Both the position numbers and the translations under genes were made by a program. A stretch of DNA of 64,000 bases. It comes from Siphonobacter sp. SORGH_AS_0500 (GTDB taxonomy: Bacteria > Bacteroidota > Bacteroidia > Cytophagales > Spirosomataceae). The notes below the pieces were generated by a model. The model worked only from the letters and a program-made list of their open reading frames with translations, had not been told where the DNA came from and ran no database searches. The stretch lies in the NCBI RefSeq assembly GCF_002838835.1, contig NZ_NHPP01000015.1:1-64000 (forward strand), written 5' to 3'. Shown in pieces: positions 16,517 to 25,241 of this stretch (the stretch's first letter is position 1; every line of letters begins with the position of its first letter).

Positions 16517-17817
16517 ATGTTACGTTCCGTACTTGCCGGAATTCTTTTTCTTGGGCTAGGAACGACCTCTGCCCAGTCGTATCGCTTTGATTTTGGGGCG
16601 GGTCCGGCAGCTCGTGGCTATACCAAAGTAACAGCGGATATGAAGTATACCTCTGAACGAGGGTATGGATTTCTGCCCGGCTCGTCCGTGCAGGGTTTTT
16701 ACGCAGTTCGTTACCTCCGGGATTACATTACCAGCTCTCAGCCTTTCTTTTTTTCGGTGAATCTGCCGGAAGGTAACTACGATGTGAAGGTTTTACTGGG
16801 CGATGAAAAAGATGCTTCCTATACAACCATTAAAGTCGAAAATCGTCGATTGATGCTGGAAAAAGTGGAAACAAAACCTCGCAAACTCGTCTGGAAAGAA
16901 TTCACAGTTAACCTTAAATCTGCCCGAATTTCGGATCAGGATTCGGTTCGTTTGAAGCCTCGCGAAAAGGACTATAGGCACTGGGATAATCAGTTAACCT
17001 TCGAATTTACGGATGCCTTACCCAAAGTGGCCGCTCTGGAAATCCGCCGGAACACAAAGGCCCAAACGATTTTTCTGGCAGGTAACTCTACCGTAGTCGA
17101 TCAGCCTCAGGAACCTTATGCGGCCTGGGGACAGATGATTCCCCGTTTTTCAAGCCAGCCAGAGTTGCGATTGCCAATTACGCAGAGTCGGGCGAATCGT
17201 TATGGAGTTTTCTGGCAGAAAAAAGACTGGAAAAGATATTGAGTGTAATCAAACCAAATGACTACCTCTTTATTGAATTTGCTCATAACGATCAGAAACA
17301 GAAAGACTTATTGCCTTTTGTGGGGTATAAAGAATTGCTGAAAAAGTACATCGCTGCCGCCCGTGACAAAGGAGCGAAGCCTGTCCTGATTACTTCCATG
17401 CATCGGAGAAATTTTGATGCGAAAGGTCAGATTGTTAATACGTTGGGGGAGTTTCCCGAAGCCATGCGACAGACAGCGAAGGAGGAAAACGTTCCTCTGA
17501 TTGATCTGAACGCCATGAGTAAAACACTATGGGAAGCTCTCGGACCTCGGGAATCCGAAAAGGCGTTTGTCCACATTGCGGCAGGTAGCTTACCGGGGGT
17601 AACGAAGGACATTCATGATAATACTCATTTTAGTAACTACGGAGCTTATCTACTTGCTCAGTGTGTGGTGAACGGAATAAAATCAGCTCAATTGGATCTG
17701 GCGAAAGAATTGGTAGCAGAGTTGCCCGGGTTTGATCCAGCTCATCCGCCGCTGGTTGAGCAATGGAAATTCCCGGCCAGTCCATTGGTGGAGACGATCC
17801 AACCTGACGGCAATTAA
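16517..17817 (+). pseudogene. Rhamnogalacturonan acetylesterase with N-terminal carbohydrate-binding-like domain, frameshifted
   Basis: From ATG 16517 there is a signal peptide (to GTTSAQ), then a beta-rich galactose-binding-like domain of about 160 residues (YRFDFGAGPAARGYTKV at its start). An SGNH/GDSL esterase follows with block I FLAGNSTVVD. The frame breaks at the T run 17146-17150. One added T restores MIPRFFKPARVAIANYAESG, then SLWSFLAEKRLEKILSV, and enters the second part, with block III FAHNDQK and the Asp/His pair in DNTHFSNYG. The restored protein is 433 aa. It would deacetylate rhamnogalacturonan I in the periplasm or outside the cell. It lies just upstream of a second acetylesterase and a GH105, forming a pectin side-chain cassette. 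Confidence 0.85.
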
Positions 17818-17881
17818 TCTGTAATCCATTTATTAAACATCTTCTAATGGCTGGACGAGGGTTCGATATCTACCTGATACT

Positions 17882-18670
17882 ATGCATACACTCAAACGAC
17901 TTTTTCTTTTTGCTCTGGTGTTAACGGTTGCTCTGGCGGCCCGTTACAAAGTAAAACCCACCCTGTATTTGATTGGAGATTCTACCGTAAAAAATGGTTC
18001 GGATAATGGAGACAAAGGCCTCTGGGGCTGGGGTCATTTTTTGCCGGAATTTTTTGATACTACTCGTCTTCATATCGAAAATCACGCCATTGGTGGCCGT
18101 TCCAGCCGAACATTTCAGACCGAAGGCCGTTGGGAAAAGATCGTCGCTCGCTTGCAACCCGGTGATTATGTACTGATGCAATTCGGTCATAACGATGCCG
18201 GAGCTCTGGACGATACTGCTCGTTCTCGTGGCAGTATTCGGGGTATCGGAGAGGAGACCCAAGACATTTATAACCCTATTCAGAAACGACCTGAGACTGT
18301 GCATACCTATGGGTGGTACATGAAGAAGTACATTACCGAAGCTCAGGCCAAAGGGGTCATTCCGGTGGTTTTATCGCTGGTGCCTCGTAATAACTGGAAA
18401 GATGGGAAAGTAACTCGGGCTTCTTCAGATTATGGTCTTTGGGCGAAACAAGTGGCCGAACAAACTGGAGCTACGTTCATTGACCTGAATGAAATAGTGG
18501 CAAAGCATTACGAAGAAACGGGGCAGGAGAAAGTAAGTAAGCAACACTTTACGGAAATCGATCACACGCATACGTCACTGGAAGGAGCGAGACTTAACGC
18601 AACTTCGTTAGTGGAAGGAATAAAAGCTGCAAAAGGATTAAAACTGGATCAATTCTTAAGTAAAAAATAA
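17882..18670 (+). CDS. Rhamnogalacturonan acetylesterase, SGNH/GDSL hydrolase
   Basis: This 262-aa secreted esterase has an N-terminal hydrophobic segment (about 5-20). The SGNH blocks are IGDST with nucleophile S34, IGGRSSRTF (oxyanion Gly near 71), FGHND with N104, and the catalytic pair D227/H230 in DHTH. It would remove acetyl groups from galacturonate residues of rhamnogalacturonan I so that lyases and GH105 enzymes can act. It lies 64 nt after the other acetylesterase and 53 nt before a GH105 on the same strand, so all three are probably one transcript. No SusC/SusD pair is next to them, which is unusual for a Bacteroidota polysaccharide locus. Confidence 0.92.
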   Translation: MHTLKRLFLFALVLTVALAARYKVKPTLYLIGDSTVKNGSDNGDKGLWGWGHFLPEFFDTTRLHIENHAIGGRSSRTFQTEGRWEKIVARLQPGDYVLMQFGHNDAGALDDTARSRGSIRGIGEETQDIYNPIQKRPETVHTYGWYMKKYITEAQAKGVIPVVLSLVPRNNWKDGKVTRASSDYGLWAKQVAEQTGATFIDLNEIVAKHYEETGQEKVSKQHFTEIDHTHTSLEGARLNATSLVEGIKAAKGLKLDQFLSKK

Positions 18671-18723
18671 CGATTCCTACGGGTTAACCTAGTGCGATTA
18701 CTGTCTTATTCTAAACCTATTAG

Positions 18724-19854
18724 ATGATGAAGAAAAGATTCCTAGCCACGATTGGCTTGTTTGCCTTAAGCATCAGTGTGCAGGCACAGAAGCTTTCGAA
18801 GACTAAAGATATTCTGGAGCCCATGCAGCGGGCGAATGCCTATTTTATGCAAAAATGGCCGGATACGGGTAAAGAAATAGTAACGAATATAGCTCGCCCC
18901 AGTAACATCTGGACTCGGGCGGTGTACTACGAAGGGTTATTAGCCTTACACGAAATCGATAAGAAAAAAGAGTATCTGGATTATGCTTATGCCTGGGGAG
19001 AATCCCACAAATGGGGCCTGCGTGGCGGGATCAAAACCCGTAATGCCGATAACCAGTGCTGCGGTCAGACGTACTTGGCTTTGTATGAAATGAATCCTTC
19101 GAAAAAGGAATGTATGCATGACATCAAGGCTAGTATCGACAGCATGATGGCTACATCCAAAGTAAACGACTGGACCTGGATTGATGCCATCCAAATGGCG
19201 ATGCCTGTGTTTGCCAAACTGGGGCAACTGACCAATAACCCAGCGTATTACGAACGCATGTATGAAATGTACAAACATTCTAAAGACGTAGAAGGAGGGA
19301 AGGGACTGTATAATCCACAGGATAAACTTTGGTGGCGGGATAAGGACTTTGTGCCTCCCTACAAAGAACCCAACGGCGAAGATTGTTACTGGTCACGTGG
19401 CAATGGCTGGGTTGTTGCCGCAATGGTTCGGGTATTACAAATCATTCCTAAAAATGCTCCCCACCGCGAAGACTACCAGAAAATGCTGGTAGATATGTTA
19501 AGTGTCTTACCAAAAATTCAGCGGACGGACGGTTTCTGGAATGCCAGCCTTCATGACCCTACTAATTACGGTGGAAAAGAAGCAACCGGAACTGCTCTCT
19601 TTGTATATGGCATGGCCTGGGGCATTAATCAGGGGATTATTCCAGCAAAAACCTATCGGCCCGTTGTTTTGAAAGCCTGGAATGCTCTGGTAAAAGAATC
19701 CGTTCAGCCTAACGGATTTTTAGGGTACGTCCAGGGTACGGGCAAAGAACCCAAAGACGGTCAACCCGTAACGGTAAGCAGTAAGCCTGATTTTGAAGAT
19801 TATGGCTTAGGCTGTTTTTTACTGGCGGGAAGCGAAGTGTATAAGATGAAATAG
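18724..19854 (+). CDS. GH105 unsaturated rhamnogalacturonyl hydrolase
   Basis: This 376-aa glycoside hydrolase of the GH88/GH105 group has a signal peptide ending in SVQAQ and an alpha/alpha barrel. Typical segments are NIWTRAVYYEGLLAL, DNQCCGQTYLALYEMNP, WTWIDAIQMAMPVFAKLG (the Asp is the expected catalytic acid), YWSRGNGWVVAAMVRVL and GTALFVYGMAWGINQGI. It hydrolyses the unsaturated uronic acid left by pectate or rhamnogalacturonan lyases. The first of two consecutive ATGs is used. A hairpin, GATTGTGG...CCACAATC, lies just downstream (19872-19908) and may end the transcript. It is a second GH105 beside the frameshifted one at 8-10 kb, which has an extra domain. Confidence 0.93.
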   Translation: MMKKRFLATIGLFALSISVQAQKLSKTKDILEPMQRANAYFMQKWPDTGKEIVTNIARPSNIWTRAVYYEGLLALHEIDKKKEYLDYAYAWGESHKWGLRGGIKTRNADNQCCGQTYLALYEMNPSKKECMHDIKASIDSMMATSKVNDWTWIDAIQMAMPVFAKLGQLTNNPAYYERMYEMYKHSKDVEGGKGLYNPQDKLWWRDKDFVPPYKEPNGEDCYWSRGNGWVVAAMVRVLQIIPKNAPHREDYQKMLVDMLSVLPKIQRTDGFWNASLHDPTNYGGKEATGTALFVYGMAWGINQGIIPAKTYRPVVLKAWNALVKESVQPNGFLGYVQGTGKEPKDGQPVTVSSKPDFEDYGLGCFLLAGSEVYKMK

Positions 19855-19871
19855 GTGTTCGTTATTGATAA

Positions 19872-19908
19872 ATAGATTGTGGTTAGCATCTCTACCTAGC
19901 CACAATCC
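19872..19908. terminator. Possible terminator hairpin after the pectin cassette
   Basis: GATTGTGG-T-TAG pairs with CTA-G-CCACAATC. The following T run is weak (CGTTTCG), so the call is tentative. It separates the plus-strand cassette from the convergent PIN gene. Confidence 0.45.
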
Positions 19909-19922
19909 GTTTCGATACATTA

Positions 19923-20384
19923 CTAATAATTTTCTATTCGTGTGTTTTTCTGCTTTACCATATCATATACTTTTATACCACTGGCTGTAGCGTAGTCAGA
20001 CAATTTAGAGTCAGAGGTTATTAGAAATTTACATTCTTTTGCATATTCTAAAATCAAAGAATCGGTTAACCCCAGCTCATAAAATGAATGAGTTTTTGTG
20101 CCACTTACAGAATCAAGATACTTTTCTGAAGTAACGCTTATGATTTCTGTAATTCTTTCTAGGTAAGGGTACTTATAGGTTCCACCGAAATTATTCAAAA
20201 GGTTATCGACTTCTGTCCATATATTGGGTAAAACAACTAACTGATTGAGATCACCAATTACCTGTAGCAGTAATTGAAAATCTTCTTCGTCGTATATAGA
20301 AGTTCGTTTATGTTTTCCAATTAGATTATTATCGATTAACCCAACTATCAACAGAACCAAAGCATTGGTATCAATTAAAATCAT
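19923..20384 (-). CDS. PIN-domain protein (probable ribonuclease)
   Basis: This 153-aa protein consists of a PIN domain. It has the N-terminal acidic strand ILIDTNALV (D5), a middle Asp/Glu region (PNIWTEVDNLL), and the C-terminal LTDSLILEYAKECKFLITSDSKL with two further acidic residues. PIN domains are Mg2+-dependent RNases, often the toxin of toxin-antitoxin pairs. It is longer than a typical VapC (about 130 aa) and starts 1 nt after the stop codon of an upstream small gene, so the two are translationally coupled. The region is more AT-rich than its neighbours, which suggests a later arrival. Toxin activity is an inference from family and pairing only. Confidence 0.75.
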   Translation of the reverse strand: MILIDTNALVLLIVGLIDNNLIGKHKRTSIYDEEDFQLLLQVIGDLNQLVVLPNIWTEVDNLLNNFGGTYKYPYLERITEIISVTSEKYLDSVSGTKTHSFYELGLTDSLILEYAKECKFLITSDSKLSDYATASGIKVYDMVKQKNTRIENY

Positions 20385-20385
20385 T

Positions 20386-20661
20386 TCAATTATTGTATAT
20401 ATACAGACCTACCACTTCCTTATTTGCATTGATTTTTAATTTTTTATAAATTCTATGGTACTGAAAATCAGACGCTAGTTGAGCAAGAGGTGTGGCAGCT
20501 ACACGCTTATTCGTATTTTCAACTAGATAAGAAACAACGACTTCCCAGATAGATTCATCTTCTTTATACTCTGCCTGTTCTAATCTGAAATCTGGATTAG
20601 CGAGAGTAGACAAACCATTAAGTTCATTTTTAGCAATAGTTAGAAGATCTTTAAGATTCAT
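20386..20661 (-). CDS. Small hypothetical protein coupled to the PIN gene
   Basis: This 91-aa protein starts MNLKDLLTIAKNELNGL and contains ESIWEVVVSYLVE and a C-terminal KLKINANKEVVGLYIYNN. The alpha then beta pattern suggests a small mixed fold. I see no recognisable DNA-binding motif such as AbrB, MazE, RHH or HTH, so a classical antitoxin call is not supported by motif. Its stop (TGA 20388-20386) is one base from the PIN start, implying coordinated expression. It could be an antitoxin-like partner, or a substrate adaptor of the PIN protein. It shares the AT-rich base use of the PIN gene. Confidence 0.65.
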   Translation of the reverse strand: MNLKDLLTIAKNELNGLSTLANPDFRLEQAEYKEDESIWEVVVSYLVENTNKRVAATPLAQLASDFQYHRIYKKLKINANKEVVGLYIYNN

Positions 20662-20769
20662 GGCGTGTAAGATTAAAGACGATTATGGTAGATTAACTTT
20701 CGTAGGTTATTAAGGTCAATGTTACCAATTTTTTGCAAAGGATGAAAACCTTAAAATAATATAAAAAGA

Positions 20770-20803
20770 AAAATCCTCGCCTAAAAGTTAGGTCGAGGAT
20801 TTT
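20770..20803 (-). terminator. Terminator of the rpsP-rimM-trmD operon
   Basis: AAAATCCTCG pairs with CGAGGATTTT, with an inner CCTAA/TTAGG. On the minus strand it ends in an A/U-rich tail (TTTTTCTTTTTAT). It lies 4 nt beyond the trmD stop. Confidence 0.8.
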
Positions 20804-20806
20804 CTT

Positions 20807-21481
20807 TTATGCTAACAAATCAGGTCTTCTTTGTTGGGTTCGTTCAACGGCCTGTTCATGTCGCCAGTCCTGAATTTTGGCATCGTGTCCAGATAGTAAT
20901 ACGTCCGGGACTTTATGCCCTTCCCATTCCGAGGGCCGCGTATAGACGGGAGGGGCAAGAAGGTTATCCTGAAAAGAATCCGTCAGGGCTGAGGTTTCAT
21001 CGCCTAAAACGCCGGGTAATAGACGAATAATAGCATCTGAAATTACCGAAGCTGCTAATTCACCACCCGATAAAACGTAATCCCCAATGCTGATCTCTTT
21101 GGTTACAAAAATCTCTCGCAGCCGTTCGTCAATGCCTTTGTAATGACCACAGATAATGATCAGATTTTCGGTCATGGAAAGCGTATTCGCCGTTCGCTGG
21201 TTGAAACGCTCTCCGTCGGGGGCTGTGTAAATGACCTCGTCGTAAGTACGTTCAGATTGTAGTTTGCGGATCAGCTGAGCAATGGGATCGATCATCAAGA
21301 CCATACCCGCACCGCCGCCAAAGGGATAATCATCAATCTGCTTGTATTTACCAATGCCGTAGTCGTGCAAATTATGAATATGAACCTCGACATGGCCTTT
21401 TTCCTGAGCCCGTTTTACAATCGAGTTCTGAAAAAAGCTATCCAGCAATTCAGGAACGGCACTAATAATATCCAAACGCAT
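20807..21481 (-). CDS. trmD: tRNA (guanine-N1)-methyltransferase TrmD
   Basis: TrmD methylates G37 of tRNAs with a G at position 36 using S-adenosylmethionine, which prevents +1 frameshifts. The start at ATG 21481 ([13 protein letters not shown]) matches family starts; an in-frame upstream extension is ignored. The SPOUT trefoil-knot region is visible: [13 protein letters not shown], then [17 protein letters not shown] and [13 protein letters not shown]. The C-terminal domain ends QQRRPDLL. At 224 aa it has normal length. It is the last gene of the order rpsP-rimM-trmD; rplS, often the fourth gene, is not present here. Confidence 0.97.
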   Translation of the reverse strand: MRLDIISAVPELLDSFFQNSIVKRAQEKGHVEVHIHNLHDYGIGKYKQIDDYPFGGGAGMVLMIDPIAQLIRKLQSERTYDEVIYTAPDGERFNQRTANTLSMTENLIIICGHYKGIDERLREIFVTKEISIGDYVLSGGELAASVISDAIIRLLPGVLGDETSALTDSFQDNLLAPPVYTRPSEWEGHKVPDVLLSGHDAKIQDWRHEQAVERTQQRRPDLLA

Positions 21482-21563
21482 GGTAATAATCATTGAAACT
21501 GAAAAAGGAACTATCCTCAATCAGCATAGCCTAACAACAAGTAATAATGAACTAACAACGAAA

Positions 21564-22139
21564 TTAAACGTCTTCTTCCTCTTCGTCGTCATCCCGTTCT
21601 TCCGAGTCTTTCGCTTCGCTCATGTAAATATCGAGCAGGCCTTCAGGAAGGGTAACGGTTAAGGTCTGAGCCTCATGATCGGCTCCACCAATCATTTCAT
21701 CAATAACAGGGATCAGAACTTCTTTCCCTTCGTAATCCATCACCATCAGATCCTGGTGGGAGAGGGCCGCAAATTCACGAACCTTACCCAGAGGCCCTAA
21801 GTTGGTGTCAATAACCTGATAACCCACTACTTCATGAAAGTAAAACTGATCGTCATCCAGATCGGGGAGATTATCGAGCGTCAACCAAAGTTTGGCCCCT
21901 ACGAGAGGCATGGCCTTTTCGATGGTATTGATGTCCTCAAACTTGGTGATAATACGGTTGGGCTGGATGTTGATGTTTTCGATGAAAAAAGGAATTAACT
22001 GCCCTTTCACTTCGACTAACACACTGTCCAGTTCTTCATATTCAAATGGATCGTCCACCTCAAAAAGCATCTGCACTTCGCCTTTCAGGCCGTGGGCTTT
22101 GGTGATCCGTCCTAATTCGTAACAATCTTCTTTTGTCAT
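21564..22139 (-). CDS. rimM: Ribosome maturation factor RimM
   Basis: RimM is needed for maturation of the 16S rRNA 3' domain and binds ribosomal protein uS19. The protein is 191 aa: N-terminal RimM beta-barrel (about 8-90, from ELGRITKAHGLKGEVQM) and PRC-barrel-like C-terminal domain (about 100-170, FHEVVGYQVIDTNLGPLGKV and VLIPVIDEMI). The C-terminus is strikingly acidic (EERDDDEEEEDV). It is the middle gene of the ribosome operon, 111 nt after rpsP, with a hairpin and a -7-like box in that gap, so it may also be transcribed separately. Confidence 0.96.
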   Translation of the reverse strand: MTKEDCYELGRITKAHGLKGEVQMLFEVDDPFEYEELDSVLVEVKGQLIPFFIENINIQPNRIITKFEDINTIEKAMPLVGAKLWLTLDNLPDLDDDQFYFHEVVGYQVIDTNLGPLGKVREFAALSHQDLMVMDYEGKEVLIPVIDEMIGGADHEAQTLTVTLPEGLLDIYMSEAKDSEERDDDEEEEDV

Positions 22140-22184
22140 GCTCTTTTAAAGCGATCTATAACCAGTGAGCGATTTTCTATAGCT

Positions 22185-22225
22185 CAAAAATAAAGCAAGT
22201 CCGCCGGGAAACCCGCCAGACTTGC
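22185..22225 (-). promoter_or_regulatory. Hairpin and -7-like box between rpsP and rimM
   Basis: GCAAGTC-x-GGCGGG type stem (22195-22225 on the minus strand) is followed by TTTATTTTTGAG, which is both a weak U-rich tail and a TATTTTTG promoter box (22192-22185). It could attenuate rpsP readthrough or start a rimM-trmD transcript. Confidence 0.4.
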
Positions 22226-22250
22226 CAAAATCGTTTACCAGGGAAGAAGC

Positions 22251-22796
22251 TTATTCAGCTGCTTCTGGAGTAGCTTCACCTTCAGTTGCCGGAGCTTCTT
22301 CGGTAGCCGCTTCCTCTTCAGCAGGAGCTTCTTCTACTACTGGAGCGTTTTTCTTAGCTAAAGCTTCTGCACGAGCAGCGTTAACTTTAGATTCAGCTTC
22401 CAGACGAGATTTTTTGTCTTCTGCTTTTTTACCAGCGATACCTTCTGTAGCAGCAACTACTTGAGCATCTTTGGATTGCTTCCATGAAGCAAATTTTTCA
22501 TCAGCCTGTTCCTGAGAAATAGCTCCTTTGTTTACACCAACCTGAAGGTGTTTTTTCAGCATCAAACCTTTATACGAAAGAATGGCACGAGCCGTATCCG
22601 TAGGTTGAGCACCGTTTAATAACCATTTAACAGCACTAGCTTCGTTAAGGTTAATAGTTGCAGGTTGAGTGTTAGGATCGTAAGTACCTAATTTCTCGAT
22701 GAAACGACCATCACGGGGTGCACGAGCGTCTGCAACAACGACATCATACATTGCATGTTTTTTGCGACCGCGACGAGCTAAGCGAATTTTTACCAT
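22251..22796 (-). CDS. rpsP: 30S ribosomal protein bS16 with long Ala/Glu tail
   Basis: The first about 80 residues are a standard bS16 (MVKIRLARRGRKKHAMYDVVVADARAPRDGRFIEKLGTYDP, with WLLNGAQPTDTAR). The full protein is 181 aa, about twice the size of the E. coli protein. The extension is first Lys/Ala-rich (about 100-150) and then Glu/Ala-rich (APAEEEAATEEAPATEGEA). Such extended bS16 is common in Bacteroidota. It is the first gene of rpsP-rimM-trmD, with a clear TATCTTTG box 51 nt upstream. Confidence 0.96.
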   Translation of the reverse strand: MVKIRLARRGRKKHAMYDVVVADARAPRDGRFIEKLGTYDPNTQPATINLNEASAVKWLLNGAQPTDTARAILSYKGLMLKKHLQVGVNKGAISQEQADEKFASWKQSKDAQVVAATEGIAGKKAEDKKSRLEAESKVNAARAEALAKKNAPVVEEAPAEEEAATEEAPATEGEATPEAAE

Positions 22797-22846
22797 TATA
22801 GTTGGGTTTGTGGGGGAACCCGTCCCCCGGTTTCCGAATCGGATCG

Positions 22847-22854
22847 CAAAGATA
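22847..22854 (-). promoter_or_regulatory. Candidate -7 box for rpsP
   Basis: The minus strand reads TATCTTTG, matching TAnnTTTG, with a predicted leader of about 45 nt that contains a GGGGG/CCCCC hairpin. Confidence 0.5.
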
Positions 22855-22861
22855 AGACTTA

Positions 22862-22953
22862 GTTTTCAGTTTTCAGTTTATTGTTTGGAGTTTTTCTGTT
22901 TGGAGTTTTTCTGTTTGGAGTTTTTCTGTTTGGAGTTTTTCTGTTTGGAGTTT
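22862..22953 (+). repeat. Tandem array with 15-nt unit TTTGGAGTTTTTCTG
   Basis: Two TTTTCAG-like units are followed by at least four copies of a 15-nt unit, which can be read as a 7-mer plus an 8-mer. A conserved double-hairpin module follows directly. Confidence 0.9.
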
Positions 22954-23053
22954 GGAAAGGAAAAACCGATAAAGGTAGGAGAAAGGTTTGGAAATGAGAA
23001 TCATAACCCTGAAGGGGTTGAATATGGATAGCCCCGGATGAAAATCCGGGGTT
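22953..23053 (+). repeat. Conserved double-hairpin module, copy 2
   Basis: The copy starts GGAAAGGAAAAACCGATAAA. It contains AACCCTGAAGGGGTT and CCCCGGATGAAAATCCGGGG in the same order as the other copies. Confidence 0.85.
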
Positions 23054-23081
23054 TCTGTTTGATTTCACGGTTCTTATTCTC

Positions 23082-23152
23082 CCGCCCTGGCTGGTGTCTT
23101 CACCAGCCCTTACTAAAAGCCTAGCGGTTGGTGAGGACACCAACCAGGGCGG
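23082..23152 (+). repeat. Paired-palindrome repeat (GGCTGGTG...CACCAACC)
   Basis: GGCTGGTG-TCTT-CACCAGCC is followed, after about 20 nt, by GGTTGGTG-AGGA-CACCAACC. CCCTGG and CCAGGG enclose both. Near-identical units lie at 28789, 28968 and 34003. The spacer 22797-23490 holds only repeats. Confidence 0.85.
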
Positions 23153-23153
23153 A

Positions 23154-23244
23154 TGGGAAACCTATAAAGGCAGGAGAGTTGCTTGAGAAGATAACAATAA
23201 CCCCAGCGGGGTTCAATACGAATAGCCCCGGGTGTAACCCGGGG
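23154..23244 (+). repeat. Conserved double-hairpin module, copy 3
   Basis: Begins GGGAAACCTATAAAGGCAGG and contains AACCCCAGCGGGGTT and CCCCGGGTGTAACCCGGGG. The region to 23490 then shows only scattered heptad-like words (AAAACCC, AAAACTG) and no gene. Confidence 0.85.
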
Positions 23245-23490
23245 AAAATGAGGTCCTTCGCTTTGCTTGGATGACAGTTCAATAGAAATCATGGCAGGTA
23301 GGAACCTGCCGTTAGGAACGAAAGGGAATCTCACACCAGAGGTTTGTTCAAGAGTTTTTGATTTTGAATAAGCCTCAAAACGCTAAACAAAAAACTCCAA
23401 ACCCAACAATGTACCTAAAAAGAGAAAGGGTTTTGAGCTGAACAAATCAACCCAAAACCCTAAACTGAAAACTGTCAACAGAAAACTAAC

Positions 23491-25137
23491 CTAATTCCCT
23501 GGGTAATTCTTCCAGTTATTCAGCGGTAAAATTCTCAGCTCTACGCGGCGGTTGCGTTGCATACCTGCGTTCGGACGATCGTTCGGAGCTACAGGGCGGA
23601 ATTCGCCGTACCATTCGACCGTTACCCGGCTGGGATCTTTCAAACCATAACTCGTCAAATATTTTTTCACAGCCTGCGTCCGCCGACGGGATAATTTCAT
23701 GTTGTAGGCGTCAGAAGCCCGGCGGTCGGTGTGACCAACAACCACGATACGGCAATCAGTTGCGTTATTCAAATACGAAATAACATCATTCAGCAGACGT
23801 TTGGCTTCGGGTAAAAGCGTCGATTGATCCGTCTTGAATTCTACGTTACCGAAAATCTGCGTACAAACGTCTTTTGGAACCTTAGCATTGACAAAAGGTT
23901 GCAATAATTCCTGAAGATTCATGGCCACACCAGAGCCTGAAACGATGCTATTGGCGGGCGTGTCTGGTTCTTTATCAAATAAATCCGCCACACCATCGCC
24001 ATCTGAATCAGTGTATAGGCGAGGATCCACTTCGCCCGGCATAATGGCCTTTACCCGAGCCAGAGCAGTATCAAGTGTAGGGTTATAAGGTGCTTCAATG
24101 AGATCTTTAGGGTCCGTCCAGCGTAAATGATAGACTTTGTCTTTTTCATACGTGCCATCTGATTTTACCCGACCCGCTTTCCGACCAAATTTATAGGTAA
24201 CCTCAATTCCCAGGGTACCGTACGTATCGTTGGCAGATTCTCCCTTACGAAAAGAGGTATTATTAACCGAAGAGAAAACCTGACTGGCTGATGAGTTATC
24301 ATATCCACCCAAAGTCATATCCAGCTTTTCGGAGAATGTATGGTTGAAGGAGTATCGAATACCTAAATCCAGGTTAGGGGACCATTCATACACCAGGTGA
24401 ACACCCGTAGGAATCACCAGATCACGGGTATATTTAGAGCCTGAGCCACCCCAGACCCCGGCAGTTTTTGAACTGTTAGGGCCGTTAGAAAACCGAATCT
24501 GATCATTGGGTTCGTAGGTAATATTCTCACCCAGTGAGTTAACAAACGACTGGGCATAAATAGAATAGACCCGAGTGTTATAATAGAGGAAACCCACACC
24601 CGCAAAAACGTCGAATTTCAGCCGACGAAGTTTACGCGTACCAAAAAGAAGCGATTTAAGGTTCACACTTCCCGTCAAGGCTCCCTGCATAACATCAGAG
24701 TTGAAATAACTCGGTACGTAAGAAATGCTGGGGGAAACACTATTGTGATCGGTATAAGTGGTACGATCCTTACTACCACTGAGCTGTCCAATTCCAAATT
24801 CAGCGGATACGCCGAAAATGTGCGAAAGCTGTTTATTGACGGAAACGCCCCCAAAGAAAGGTACTTTCTCTCCGGGACCTTTAGCGAAGAAATTACCCGT
24901 TTGTAAGTCACCGTAAAACTTGCTGATGCCGCCATGCACGCTTACCGACCAGGTATTCATTTTGTTGAAACCTTCATAGGAGCGATGCAGCCGTTTACTT
25001 TCAGCTTCAGCTAATACTCTCTGCTGGTTTTGCTCTTCCAGAGTCTGAGGAGTCTGGTATTTTTTGTCTGGTGTTTGAGCCATCAGGGGCCGCACCAATA
25101 AACTTAAAAGCGTAATCGACAGAAGGGTTCTTTTCAT
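23491..25137 (-). CDS. OmpA family outer-membrane protein with N-terminal barrel
   Basis: The start is set at ATG 25137 (MKRTLLSITLLSLLVRPLMAQ, a clear signal peptide), giving 548 aa; an upstream extension overlaps the rnpB side and is ignored. After a helical region (QTLEEQNQQRVLAEAE) comes a region of about 300 residues with alternating beta-barrel strands (WSVSVHGGISKFYGDL, FGVSAEFGIGQLSG, LDLGIRYSFNHTF). Next is a thrombospondin type 3-like calcium motif, YTDSDGDGVADLFDKEPDTP. The OmpA peptidoglycan-binding domain closes the protein (DCRIVVVGHTDRRASDAYN, LSRRRTQAVKKYL, NRRVELRI). It probably links the outer membrane to peptidoglycan. Confidence 0.93.
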   Translation of the reverse strand: MKRTLLSITLLSLLVRPLMAQTPDKKYQTPQTLEEQNQQRVLAEAESKRLHRSYEGFNKMNTWSVSVHGGISKFYGDLQTGNFFAKGPGEKVPFFGGVSVNKQLSHIFGVSAEFGIGQLSGSKDRTTYTDHNSVSPSISYVPSYFNSDVMQGALTGSVNLKSLLFGTRKLRRLKFDVFAGVGFLYYNTRVYSIYAQSFVNSLGENITYEPNDQIRFSNGPNSSKTAGVWGGSGSKYTRDLVIPTGVHLVYEWSPNLDLGIRYSFNHTFSEKLDMTLGGYDNSSASQVFSSVNNTSFRKGESANDTYGTLGIEVTYKFGRKAGRVKSDGTYEKDKVYHLRWTDPKDLIEAPYNPTLDTALARVKAIMPGEVDPRLYTDSDGDGVADLFDKEPDTPANSIVSGSGVAMNLQELLQPFVNAKVPKDVCTQIFGNVEFKTDQSTLLPEAKRLLNDVISYLNNATDCRIVVVGHTDRRASDAYNMKLSRRRTQAVKKYLTSYGLKDPSRVTVEWYGEFRPVAPNDRPNAGMQRNRRVELRILPLNNWKNYPGN

Positions 25138-25241
25138 GTGCACATTAAATAGAAAGCGATTCCGGTTGAGGAGAATGCTTGACCAGGAGCTATGAATAGC
25201 TTTTGAACAGGTTGAACTCACTTCTTTTTACTAGAAAAAAA

